This document shows, in pieces, positions 1-8,608 of a stretch of 64,000 nucleotides of DNA. Source of the stretch: Candidatus Desulfovibrio trichonymphae. Its GTDB lineage: Bacteria > Desulfobacterota > Desulfovibrionia > Desulfovibrionales > Desulfovibrionaceae. A model generated the notes under the pieces. The model searched no databases and was not told the origin of the DNA. It saw only the letters and a program-made list of their open reading frames with translations. Location: contig NZ_AP017368.1 of NCBI RefSeq assembly GCF_002355955.1, positions 434,001-498,000 on the forward strand, given 5' to 3'. Positions within the stretch are counted from its first letter, which is position 1; each line of letters starts with the position of its first letter. The translations under genes and the position numbers were made by a program.

Positions 1-669
1 ATAGCGTGATATGCTTGCGAGACCGCCGATAATATAGACGAGCAGCGGCAAGGCGAGATGACGGGCCATATCGCACCATTTGCCCCATAGGCTTAATTCG
101 GCATAACCTAGGGATGTAAGGCCGGAAACAGGCAGCCATTGCAGTTCAATGCCGAAAAACATCATAAGCAGTAACGCCAGCCAGAAGGAAGGCATGGCAA
201 AGCCCAAAAAAACAAGTATTGTCACTGTGCGGTCCAGGAGGGAATTTTGTCTGCACGCCGTGGCAATGCCCAGAGGAACAGCGATAATCAGGACAATAAT
301 CAATGAGATGAGATTGATGCTTACAGTGAGCGGCAGACGCTCCATAATTTTTGTCAGCACCGGCCGCGCGTCTGCGGACATCGAATTGCCGAAATCAAAG
401 TGCAGCAAACGAAACAGCCAATCCAGGTATTGTATATATAATGGCCTGTCAAGACCATACAGTGTTTCGAGTTGTCGGCGCGCGGCTTCGCCGGCAAGCG
501 GATTCAAAATGGTTTCCATGTCTGTTGGTGAACCGGGGGCAAGATGTATAACCCAAAAACTGATCAGGGTGATGCCGAGGAGCACCAGGAAAAGCCAGAT
601 AGTTTTATGGGCAAGCCTCAGGAGAATATCTGAAAAACGGCTGTGAGACAGAACGGATAAACATGTCAT
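1..669 (-). CDS. Peptide/nickel-type ABC transporter permease (DppB family), 3' end beyond window
   Basis: The minus strand is open without a stop from an ATG at 669 to the window edge (223 codons), so the C-terminus lies outside. The translation begins MTCLSVLSHSRFSD and has a first membrane segment (WLFLVLLGITLISFWVIHL). It then carries the family's periplasmic signature LAPGSPTD and the stretch LYGLDRPLYIQYLDWL, followed by hydrophobic segments around LISLIIVLIIAVPLGIA and ILVFLGFAMPSFWLALL. This is the layout of DppB/OppB/NikB permeases, one of two membrane subunits that carry di- or oligopeptides or metal through the inner membrane. Family members are about 310-340 residues, so roughly a third is missing. 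No strong ribosome site is visible before the ATG. The substrate cannot be told from this part. Confidence 0.85.
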   Translation of the reverse strand, partial: MTCLSVLSHSRFSDILLRLAHKTIWLFLVLLGITLISFWVIHLAPGSPTDMETILNPLAGEAARRQLETLYGLDRPLYIQYLDWLFRLLHFDFGNSMSADARPVLTKIMERLPLTVSINLISLIIVLIIAVPLGIATACRQNSLLDRTVTILVFLGFAMPSFWLALLLMMFFGIELQWLPVSGLTSLGYAELSLWGKWCDMARHLALPLLVYIIGGLASISRY

Positions 670-680
670 GCCGAACAGCT

Positions 681-1720
681 CTAGTCCAATCTTGTCAGCC
701 AATGACCGATATGGCTCACTTCGTTTTGCCAGTCTGCAGAGAGACGCAATTTCAGAAAACGCTTATACAGGCTGTCAAGCAGGTCCACGCAGATTCCCAA
801 CAGATAAAATTTTTTCAGCTTTCGGCGTTTTAAGGCCGGCAAGAGAAAAATCTTCCGCTTTCATGGTCAGTTGAAAAGCCAGTTCGTCTTTTTCCAGACG
901 AAGCAGCGCCCGACTCACTTTTTTGCCGGTACCCAGGCCGAAGCGGGCTTCGCGCAATGGTGAAAAAGAACCTGAAACGGAAGCCGTTTCGCGGGATTCT
1001 CCTTCACCGGCCTGGAGGACTATTCGCTGCTCCATGGAAACCGAAAAGGGGGCGCCGTTTTTGTCTGTAAAGGCGCCCGGCGTTGTGTCGCTCCGGTACC
1101 AGAGCCATGTCAGAAATTCCCGGCCAAGAACGGTATCTGTGGATTCCGTGAGAGAGAGTTTATCCATAGCGTGAACGCGTCCCCATAAAAATCAGAAAAA
1201 TCAGACAGTTGAGCGTGGCGCAAAATCTATTGCATCAAGCTGATCAAGGCAGCGCGCGCCTTCCTCGTTCAGCATGGAAGCCGCCAGAGTATACGGCGTC
1301 ATTTGTTCCAGGTGCAGTTCAAAGGTTTTTAAAAATTCTTCGAGAAACATGTCAATCATATTGCTCCGTGGAGGCAAGCACATTCAATCCACACGGCACA
1401 GGGAGAAAATGGCGCCGAAGACGCAGTTGAACCTGCTTCCTGATTTTTTTTCCGTTCACGAGAAATAAAGGTCTTGTCCTGAATGCGCAAACGTTCTTTT
1501 TCTTCCCGCAATGCCAGAGCAAGATGTTTTTTGCGGAATCCGCCGTCTGTCAAGCCTTAATAAAAAGACAAAACAGGTCGCTTTGCCCGGGGGAGTCTCA
1601 TTCCATATCGCGAAAGGCAAACTTGCGCAGCCTGTCCGGAATCTCAGACCAGAGCGTCTCCGGCGCGCGGTCAAGAATACGGAAGCGGGTGAAGTTGTAC
1701 GTATTGTTTGCAAAGCCCAT
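681..1720 (-). pseudogene. rdgC: rdgC-like recombination-associated protein, broken by several indels
   Basis: Reading down the minus strand, pieces of one protein appear in different frames. An N-terminus starts at ATG 1720 (MGFANNTYNFTRFRILDRAP) and runs to an in-frame TGA near 1606. A middle piece contains RRIPQK and then RKKHLALALREEKERLRI and FISRERKK, in shifted frames. A piece around 1201-1355 carries MIDMFLEEFLKTFELHLEQ. A C-terminal piece at 775-1167 holds LGREFLTWLWYRSD and GEGESRETASVSG, and a last short piece ends at TAG 681-683 (FLKLRLSADWQ). Together they follow the order of the roughly 350-residue RdgC-like proteins of Desulfovibrio, DNA-binding proteins that modulate RecA. An internal segment of about 25 residues also seems deleted near 1600. 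At least three frame changes and one stop make the gene non-functional. Confidence 0.8.
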
Positions 1721-1879
1721 GATAACTTCAAGAAGTATAAGCTAACCGCTCCTGTCTGACAAGCTGATTTGTCACATAATGATAATTATGTAAACTTTTA
1801 TTAAATAACACCATCTGGGCTCAAGTCCGCTTGACGGGCGTCCGTTCTTCACTCACCATGTTTTTCAATCAACTTCATT

Positions 1880-2641
1880 GTGGAACATATCGTGTCGTTA
1901 GAGAAAAAAAACGGAACGCGTCTGAACAAGGCTGTTGCCCGGACGGGTTACTGTTCACGCCGCAAGGCGGATGAACTGATTTTTGCAGGGCGTGTGCTTG
2001 TGAACGGTTGCGAAGAAAAAAATTTCGGGCGGCATGTTCTGCCGGATGACGTGATCACGGCAGATGACTGTGTTCTGGATGCAGGCAAGCCGCGCTTTTA
2101 TCTTTTGCTGAACAAGCCGGTGCAGGTTGTTTGCACCATGCATGACCCCCAGGGGCGGCCCACCGTTGTGGATTGCCTTCCGCAAAATCTTGCTGATCAA
2201 CGGCTCTACCCTGTCGGACGTCTGGATTATTTTTCAGAAGGCCTGCTGTTGTTGACAAATGACGGAGAACTTGCGCATCGTCTGATGCATCCCGGACATC
2301 ATCAATTAAAAAAATACGCGGTTCTTGTTCGCGGCGAAGTAAATCCCGCCTCGTTGCGGGCAATGCGCTCGGGTATGCGTCTGGCCGAAGGAGAGAAAAT
2401 TCTGCCTGTGGACGTTGAACAAGAGGTCTCGGGCGGCGGCAATACATTATTGACAATGTCGCTCGGACAGGGGGTGAACCGTCAGATCCGTCGGATGTGC
2501 CGGGATTTGGGCTTGACCATACTGCGCCTGAAACGCACGGCTCAGGGTATATTGTCCCTGGGGGATCTGCCTCCGGGGCATTCGCGGCTTTTGGACAGGA
2601 GTGAGGCGGCCGCGCTCAGAGAAAGCGTCAGTCTGACGTAA
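1880..2641 (+). CDS. rluB: 23S/16S rRNA pseudouridine synthase, RsuA/RluB family
   Basis: The 253-residue protein has an N-terminal S4 RNA-binding domain (about residues 12-60: RLNKAVARTGYCSRRKADEL). The pseudouridine synthase domain follows, with catalytic aspartate in GRLDYFSEGLLLLTNDG and the later family motif GVNRQIRRMC. RsuA/RluB/RluE/RluF enzymes isomerise one uridine in ribosomal RNA; RluB, acting on helix 89 of 23S rRNA, is the best guess, but the family member cannot be fixed by eye. The listed start is GTG 1880. A second GTG at 1892 has a better GGA-type spacing and would shorten the protein by four residues. The gene converges on phosphoglucomutase with only 3 bases between the stops. 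Confidence 0.88.
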   Translation: MEHIVSLEKKNGTRLNKAVARTGYCSRRKADELIFAGRVLVNGCEEKNFGRHVLPDDVITADDCVLDAGKPRFYLLLNKPVQVVCTMHDPQGRPTVVDCLPQNLADQRLYPVGRLDYFSEGLLLLTNDGELAHRLMHPGHHQLKKYAVLVRGEVNPASLRAMRSGMRLAEGEKILPVDVEQEVSGGGNTLLTMSLGQGVNRQIRRMCRDLGLTILRLKRTAQGILSLGDLPPGHSRLLDRSEAAALRESVSLT

Positions 2642-2644
2642 CCC

Positions 2645-4285
2645 TCACGGGTGTAGTTGCTCCAGAAAGGTGACGGCGTCTTTTTGCAGCGCGCAGAGGT
2701 GTTTTTCTCCTTTAAAACTCTCTGTATATACTTTGCAGATTGCCTCAGTTCCCGAAGGGCGCACCGCAAACCAGCCCTCCTCGCTTGTCACCTTGACGCC
2801 GCCGAGAGGCGCATTGTTGCCGGGCGCACTTGTCAGAATCTGCGTCACGGGGGCGCCCCCCAAGGTTTGCAAATGCACCATGTCAGGCGACAAAGCGTCA
2901 AGGGTCTCCCGTGTGTGCGTGTCGGCGGGCGCGTCGAGCCGCTGGTAGACCGGGGCGCCGAGCTGCTCAGTCAGCCTGCCGTAAATCTCGCTCGGCGAGA
3001 CCTCTTCCTTTGCCATAATTTCTGCCGCCAGAAGGCACAGAAGCGGCCCGTCCTTATCCGTGCTCCAGGGGGAGCCGTCGAAACAGAGAAAAGAAGCCCC
3101 TGCGCTTTCCTCACAGGCAAAGCCGCATTGCCCGGTCAGCAGATAGCTCGCAAACCATTTAAAACCAACTGGCACTTCTACTATCTTGCGGGACAAAGCC
3201 TGCCCTACTCTGTCCAGCATAGCGCTGGTGACCAGTGTTTTGCCCATGCCGCAGGCGGCAGGCCAGTCTCTCCGTGTCCGGAACAGGTGCCAGGCGGCGA
3301 CTGCAAGATAGTGGTTGGGGTTCATGAGCTCCCGGCGTGTGACAATGCCGTGGCGATCAGCATCGGTATCGCATGCAAAGGCGAGATCAAAGCGTTCACG
3401 CATTTCAAGAAGACAGTTCATGGCATACGGCGAAGAACAATCCATGCGGATTTTTCCGTCTTTGTCGCACGGCACGAAACGAAAGGTCGGATCCACCTGC
3501 TTGTTCACTATGGTGAGGTCAAGACGGTAGACGGCGGCGATCTGTTCCCAGAGCGGCAGGCTAGCGCCGCCGAGGGGGTCTGCTCCCAGCTTAAGACCGG
3601 AGGCGGCGATAGCCTGCATGTCAAGAACTTTTGAAAGGTCTTGGACATAATCATTGATAAAGTCACACTGTTTTACAAACGACGAATGCAAAGCTTCATG
3701 TAAATGTTTAAGGTTTATCTTTTGATTGCCGTTCTCCAGATATACATTGGCTTGGTTTTGAATCCATTCCGTAATTCCGGTTTCAGCCGGGCCGCCGTGC
3801 GGCGGGTTATACTTGAATCCGCCGTCGCCGGGCGGATTATGGGAAGGTGTAATAATAATACCGTCGGCCAGTCCTCCGGCGCGGCTTTTATTCCAGTTCA
3901 AAACAGCGTGTGAGATGACGGGGGTGGCTGTAAAGCCATCGTCTTCGGCAATGTGCGTCGTTACACCGTTGGCCGTAAGCACTTCAAGGGCGGAGCGGAA
4001 TGCCGCCTCAGAAAGCGCGTGTGTGTCCCGCCCAAGAAACAGGGGGCCGTCAATGCCCTTTATTTTTCTGAAATCACAGACAGCCTGCGTAATGGCATAA
4101 ATATGCTCCTCATTAAAAGTTTGCAGACCAGGTGAGCCTCTGTGGCCGGATGTGCCGAAGGCAACCCGCTGGGAGGAAACTGCCGGATCAGGAAATTCCG
4201 TATAGTATGCACTCATCAGTTTCGGAATGTTTTCCAACCGTTCAGGGGGTGGCAGCCGCCCGGCATCGCTGTGCACAACAGACAT
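2645..4285 (-). CDS. pgm: Phosphoglucomutase (alpha-D-glucose 1,6-bisphosphate dependent)
   Basis: This 546-residue enzyme interconverts glucose 1-phosphate and glucose 6-phosphate, linking glycolysis to glycogen and sugar nucleotide synthesis in the cytoplasm. The N-terminal signature VAFGTSGHRGS, the phosphoserine loop IITPSHNPPGDGG (phosphorylated Ser), the metal-binding loop FACDTDADRHG, the sugar-binding segment CGFACEESAGASF and the C-terminal phosphate-binding VRPSGTEAICKVY are all present in the right order. Length is normal for this class. It lies 41 bases downstream of the htrA-like gene on the same strand and may be read with it. Confidence 0.95.
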   Translation of the reverse strand: MSVVHSDAGRLPPPERLENIPKLMSAYYTEFPDPAVSSQRVAFGTSGHRGSPGLQTFNEEHIYAITQAVCDFRKIKGIDGPLFLGRDTHALSEAAFRSALEVLTANGVTTHIAEDDGFTATPVISHAVLNWNKSRAGGLADGIIITPSHNPPGDGGFKYNPPHGGPAETGITEWIQNQANVYLENGNQKINLKHLHEALHSSFVKQCDFINDYVQDLSKVLDMQAIAASGLKLGADPLGGASLPLWEQIAAVYRLDLTIVNKQVDPTFRFVPCDKDGKIRMDCSSPYAMNCLLEMRERFDLAFACDTDADRHGIVTRRELMNPNHYLAVAAWHLFRTRRDWPAACGMGKTLVTSAMLDRVGQALSRKIVEVPVGFKWFASYLLTGQCGFACEESAGASFLCFDGSPWSTDKDGPLLCLLAAEIMAKEEVSPSEIYGRLTEQLGAPVYQRLDAPADTHTRETLDALSPDMVHLQTLGGAPVTQILTSAPGNNAPLGGVKVTSEEGWFAVRPSGTEAICKVYTESFKGEKHLCALQKDAVTFLEQLHP

Positions 4286-4326
4286 GGGAACCTCGCAGTG
4301 CAGGCTGCGGTTGTTGAGGATAAAAG

Positions 4327-5757
4327 TTATTTCTGCAGGGGCACGGTGCGGAAGAAAACTTCTCCGCGACGTTCTATCTGGAGCATGACTGCGCCGCGCT
4401 TCTCCCCTTCTTCCCTAACGATCCTGGAAAGCGCTTCCACTGTATTGACGGCTTTCAGATTGGCCTTCAGAATGATGTCGTCAGGGCGAATGTCAACTTG
4501 TGCGGCGGGCTTGTCAGGATTGACGTCCACGATGAGCAGCCCTTCGTTTTTGTTGATCTTCAGCTCGCGCCGTTCGTCGTTCTGCAACGGACGCACCGCC
4601 AGACCCAGCAGACTTTCATCCTGCAGGGATTGCCCCTTGCCGCTGCGCTTTGCGCTTTGCGCGGATTTGCGTTCGCCGAGCGTTATTTTAAGGTCAAGAT
4701 TTTTGCCGTCCCGCCAGACAGTCACAACAGCGACACTCCCCGGACTCTTGTCGGCGATGGCAAGCAACAGGGCCGAGGTGTTTTCAATATTTTTCCCGTC
4801 CACGGCAACAATGACATCCCCGTCGTGGACGCCGCCTTTCGCAGCCGGCTCGTTCTGCATGACATCATTGACAAGCGCGCCTTTCGGCGCGGTCATCCCC
4901 AATGCCTTGGCGATATTGTCGTCCACATCCTGAATGTTCACGCCGATCCAGCCGCGGCTGACTTTTTTGCCCTGCTGGATTTGAGCAATGATTTTTGAGG
5001 CCATGTTGCTGGGAATGGCAAAGCCGATACCCTGACCGCTGGCTATGATTGCCGTATTGATGCCGATGACCTGTCCGTTCATGTCCAAAAGAGGACCGCC
5101 GCTGTTGCCGGGGTTGATGGATGCGTCTGTCTGTAAAAAATTGTCAAAAGGACCTGAACGGATGTTGCGGCCTTTAGCCGAAAGGATGCCGGCCGTCACA
5201 GTATGGTCAAGCCCGAAGGGATTGCCGATGGCGAGCAGCCATTCGCCGACTTTAAGCGTGTCTGAATTTCCAAAAGTAAGATACGGCAGTCTGTTTTTTG
5301 CATTCACCTTGAGCAGGGCCAGGTCTGTCTCTTCGTCCGAACCGATGACATCGGCTGACAGTGTTTCACTTTTTCCGTTGCTCGAATCAAAGGTGACGTG
5401 GATGGTGTCTGCGTCCGCAACGACATGATTGTTGGTCACAATATAGCCGTCAGCGGAAATCAGAAAGCCTGACCCCAATGATTTTTGTTTCATTTGGGGC
5501 CGTTTGCCGCCATGGCCTTTCCCGCCGAATTGATCAAAAAATCTTTCAAAACCGGGAGGCACGTTGCGGAACATCTCGCCGAAAAAATCTTCCGGTCCCT
5601 CAGCCTGTGTCTTGCGTTCCGTTCCTATGTTCACGACGGCCGGGCCGCATTTTGTCGCCAGTTCGCTGAAATCGGGCAAAGCCGCCGCCGCGGGCAATTG
5701 CGTAAGTGCTACAATCAGTACGGAGCAAAGAATGATAAGATATTTTTGTATTGCCAT
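4327..5757 (-). CDS. degP: Periplasmic serine protease, DegP/HtrA family
   Basis: The start at ATG 5757 is chosen because it has GGAGG nine bases upstream and begins a clean signal peptide (MAIQKYLIILCSVLIVALT, cleavage near AAAA). The frame itself stays open 25 codons further up. The 476-residue protein has a trypsin-like domain with the triad His111 (TNNHVV), Asp145 (ETDLALLKV) and Ser219 (PGNSGGP). Two PDZ domains follow, the first near SRGWIGVNIQDVD and the second in the last 100 residues. HtrA proteins degrade or refold damaged envelope proteins in the periplasm. It precedes pgm on the same strand, an unrelated neighbour. Whether it corresponds to DegP, DegQ or MucD cannot be decided from sequence alone. 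Confidence 0.94.
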   Translation of the reverse strand: MAIQKYLIILCSVLIVALTQLPAAAALPDFSELATKCGPAVVNIGTERKTQAEGPEDFFGEMFRNVPPGFERFFDQFGGKGHGGKRPQMKQKSLGSGFLISADGYIVTNNHVVADADTIHVTFDSSNGKSETLSADVIGSDEETDLALLKVNAKNRLPYLTFGNSDTLKVGEWLLAIGNPFGLDHTVTAGILSAKGRNIRSGPFDNFLQTDASINPGNSGGPLLDMNGQVIGINTAIIASGQGIGFAIPSNMASKIIAQIQQGKKVSRGWIGVNIQDVDDNIAKALGMTAPKGALVNDVMQNEPAAKGGVHDGDVIVAVDGKNIENTSALLLAIADKSPGSVAVVTVWRDGKNLDLKITLGERKSAQSAKRSGKGQSLQDESLLGLAVRPLQNDERRELKINKNEGLLIVDVNPDKPAAQVDIRPDDIILKANLKAVNTVEALSRIVREEGEKRGAVMLQIERRGEVFFRTVPLQK

Positions 5758-5992
5758 TGAGACAATCCTCCATCTATTTTGGCAAGTCTGTATTCCTGAC
5801 TTCATGCTACCCTGCCTGACGGTAAAAAACAATCCGCAAAGACCCTGGCAAAATCCGGACTTGTGAAGAAGCGTTGATGTCGTTACGCGCAGACGCGCGA
5901 GCCCTTGAGGACCGGTGCCGAGACTTCTTCAGCGGGTGGAGTCTTGATTCATCAGCGTAAGGAAGTTTACAAAAAATCATTACAGATTCAGG

Positions 5993-6976
5993 TTACGCGT
6001 TTTCCCGTGTCGGGTGTATGTTTGAACGGGGATGGGCCATATCATAGGCGCGCATCAGATATTCCAGGCTGACCTCTGTGTAACGCTGTGTCGTCGTCAG
6101 ACGCTGATGCCCCAGAAGTTCCTGCACGCTGCGCAGATCGGCCCCAGCGGCCAGCAGGTGCGTCGCAAAGGAATGCCGCAAACTGTGCGGCGAAACGGTA
6201 AAAGCCAGTCCAGCCTCACGGCAAAGACGGGCAATGACCCGTGCAGCCTCCCGGCGATGAAGACGCCCCCCGCGCGCGCCCACAAAAAGCGCGTTTTCCT
6301 TTGGCGTCGCCAGACAACCGCGCACGGTAAGCCATGTCGTCATGGCCGCGACGGACGTGTCGGACAGAGGAGCAAGGCGTTCGCGGGAGCCTTTGCCCAG
6401 AACACGCAGTATGCCCGATTTAAGTCGGGCGTCATCCAGATTCAGACCAAGTGCCTCTGAAATGCGCAATCCGGAACCATAAAGTAGTTCAGCCAGGGCG
6501 ATATCCCTCAGATGCAGCCGCGCGTCATTGCTGTCGGTTTCCGCCGTGTTTTTGCGGGCATCAAGCAGCGCGAATGCTTCATCCACATTCAGCACGCGGG
6601 GTTGGCGTCTTTCCTGCCGCGGATTACGCACCTGCTTTGCAACATTCTCCGCCACAAGACCATTGCGCAGCAGAAACTGAAAAAAGGAACGAACAGCGGC
6701 CAATTTTCTGGCCATGGAACTTTTTGCCCCTCCCTGCCGGAAGAGCCGGGCCAAAAAAGCCTGAATATGTTTGCGGCTGACGGTTTGCGGTTTTGCAATG
6801 TCTGTATTGCGTTCGGAGAGAAATGCAGTCAGTTGCGCCAAATCCGCGCGATATGCCATTTGTGTGGACAGGGAATATCCTTTCTGCACAGCAAGCCGGT
6901 CCAAAAATTTTTTGACCAACATATCCGCGTTTTTGGTTTTTGCACTGTCAGAGACAGCCTTTTCAGGCGGACTCAT
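5993..6976 (-). CDS. xerC: Tyrosine recombinase XerC/XerD
   Basis: The 327-residue protein has an N-terminal SAM-like core-binding domain (about residues 20-115) and a C-terminal catalytic domain. The catalytic set is visible: Arg in YGSGLRISEALGL, His-x-x-Arg in SPHSLRHSFATHLL, His in LLGHQRLTTTQ, and the nucleophile Tyr in QRYTEVS. Xer recombinases resolve chromosome dimers at dif at the end of replication. Its ATG overlaps the stop of the broken dprA reading frame (ATGA), which suggests the two were once translationally coupled. XerC and XerD are hard to tell apart by eye. The gene is intact although dprA next to it has decayed. Confidence 0.9.
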   Translation of the reverse strand: MSPPEKAVSDSAKTKNADMLVKKFLDRLAVQKGYSLSTQMAYRADLAQLTAFLSERNTDIAKPQTVSRKHIQAFLARLFRQGGAKSSMARKLAAVRSFFQFLLRNGLVAENVAKQVRNPRQERRQPRVLNVDEAFALLDARKNTAETDSNDARLHLRDIALAELLYGSGLRISEALGLNLDDARLKSGILRVLGKGSRERLAPLSDTSVAAMTTWLTVRGCLATPKENALFVGARGGRLHRREAARVIARLCREAGLAFTVSPHSLRHSFATHLLAAGADLRSVQELLGHQRLTTTQRYTEVSLEYLMRAYDMAHPRSNIHPTRENA

Positions 6977-8154
6977 GCCAATGCCCTATAGCGGGCGCCC
7001 GGCAGACTTTGAACCTCGCCTGTCATTTCAAGCCCAATCAGCCTGCATGGGGCCGCTTTGGCGCAACAAATTCAGAAGGGGTTGTTTGCGCTCAGGCGGC
7101 GTCAGGGCGTCGGCCGAATCGCAGGTATGCACGGAAGCCGCCTGTCCGGGTTTTGCCGCAGCCTTGCCGATGCGGCGTTGCGCGACAGGTGGTGTTGCAA
7201 TACATGCAGATTGCAGGTTGACGACGGCAGTATTGTCTCCTTCCGTCGGATTGACCCCGGAGATGCCGAAGGGACGCAGCTGATCCGCCAGATCGCGCAA
7301 TATATCTTCCGCGCTGAACACGGGCCGTGCCCCCTGACGCACAAGATCCTGACAGCCGAGGCAATGCGTGTCCAGCGCGGAAGCGGGCACCGCATAGACA
7401 TCACGGTTTTGTTCCAGGGCAAGACGGGCGGTTATCAGGCTGCCTGAGTAGCTGGTCGCCTCCACGACAAGAACACCGAGAGCCAGTCCGCTGATGATTC
7501 TGTTGCGCACCGGAAAATGTGCCGCCATCGGCGGCGTTTCAGGAGCGAATTCGGAGAGCAGGAGGCCATGTTCTGTCATATTTTTAAAAAGATATGCATT
7601 TTCTTTAGGATAAATTTTATTAATGCCGGTGCCCAGGACGCCGATGCTTTTCCCGGTGCGCTGTAGGGCTGCCTCATGCACTGCCCGGTCAATCCCCTGA
7701 GCCATTCCGGAGACAATAACTATGCCGGAGGACGCAAGACATCGCGCCATATATGACGCCACTGTGCATCCGTGAGGAGTTGCGCGATGTGAACCGACAA
7801 CGGCAAACGCGGGTGATTGCAACAGGCAGGATCGCCCCGACAGTACAGAAGCACCGGAGCGTCCGGCAGTTCACGCAGGCGTTGCGGGTAACGCGGATCA
7901 GTCCAAAGCAGAATTTTGTCGTCCAGTTTTCTGACACGCTCCCATTCTTCCATCGCGTCGACACGCCAGGATTCCCCACCCAACTCTCGTGCCTGACGTC
8001 GTGAAAGCCCTGCGTGAACCCATGTCATCTTTGGCCTGAGCGGGTACGCTGACCCGAAGGTATTGAGCAAACGGGCGCGGGAGCGGACGCCGAGCCCCCG
8101 GCAATGGCGTATGGCAAGGCTTGCCCAGAATTCCCTGCGGCCTGTCTGATCCAT
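6973..8154 (-). pseudogene. dprA: dprA/smf DNA-processing protein, two frameshifts
   Basis: The N-terminal part (8154 to about 7822) has the DprA SAM-like domain (FWASLAIRHCRGLG) and the start of the Rossmann fold (LLYCRGDPA). One base is then lost near 7822, and the Rossmann fold continues in another frame from AFAVVGSHRATPHG through the ssDNA-binding core SGMAQGIDRAVHEAAL and GVLGTGINKIYP to VEATSYSGSLITARLALEQNRDVYA. A second shift occurs near 7030, where GPMQAD passes into a third frame ending GEVQSLPGARYRALA at TGA 6973. DprA loads RecA on incoming single-stranded DNA during transformation. The C-terminal winged helix is only reached through the second shift. With two shifts it is most likely inactive; a sequencing error at both sites is the alternative. 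Confidence 0.85.
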
Positions 8155-8255
8155 CGCCGCCTAGGAAGGCAAAGGTTGATCCGCTGCAATCGGAGTCGGC
8201 AAATCGGCAAAACCGGCATGACGGCGCTCGCCGCGGGCTGCCCCCGGCTGCATAC

Positions 8256-8402
8256 TCAATGCGCTGTGCCTCGTGAACGGACAAGCTTCGCCGCGCCGGA
8301 ATCAGGCAAGGCCGTCGGCCGTTCCTTATATCTTTCTGCCGCGCCTTTTTTGCCGTCGGCCTGCGCTTGTGCGGCACCCGCACCCATGAAAAATTTTTGC
8401 AT
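8256..8402 (-). CDS. Small ORF upstream of dprA, function unknown
   Basis: An ATG at 8402 has a strong ribosome-binding site (GAGGGGAGA, about 4-7 bases upstream) and opens a 48-codon frame beginning MQKFFMGAGAAQAQADGKK and ending RSRGTAH. The product is basic and alanine rich and has no family I recognise. It could be a real small protein or the 5' stump of a longer gene destroyed by decay, since the next 100 bases before dprA show no continuation. The rest of 8155-8608 holds no other gene I can support. Confidence 0.35.
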   Translation of the reverse strand: MQKFFMGAGAAQAQADGKKGAAERYKERPTALPDSGAAKLVRSRGTAH

Positions 8403-8608
8403 ATTGTTCTCCCCTCTTCGGCTGCGCCACGACGGATTTTTTCAGCAGGTCTTGCGGCAAACGCAGTTTTTAGGCAAAAACAGACAGTGTTCCTGCCGGA
8501 ACGATACAACATTACACGTCGTTCACGCAAGATTGTAAAGTGTGTTTTAAAAGGGGTTGCCATGAAAATATCTGTTTCACGCTTTTGCCGGACGCGAGGC
8601 AACGCGCA

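Noticed and set aside
5833-5992. Short frame and GC-rich stems between xerC and the htrA-like gene
   Set aside because: Only 17-18 codons open, no ribosome site, no clear RNA structure.
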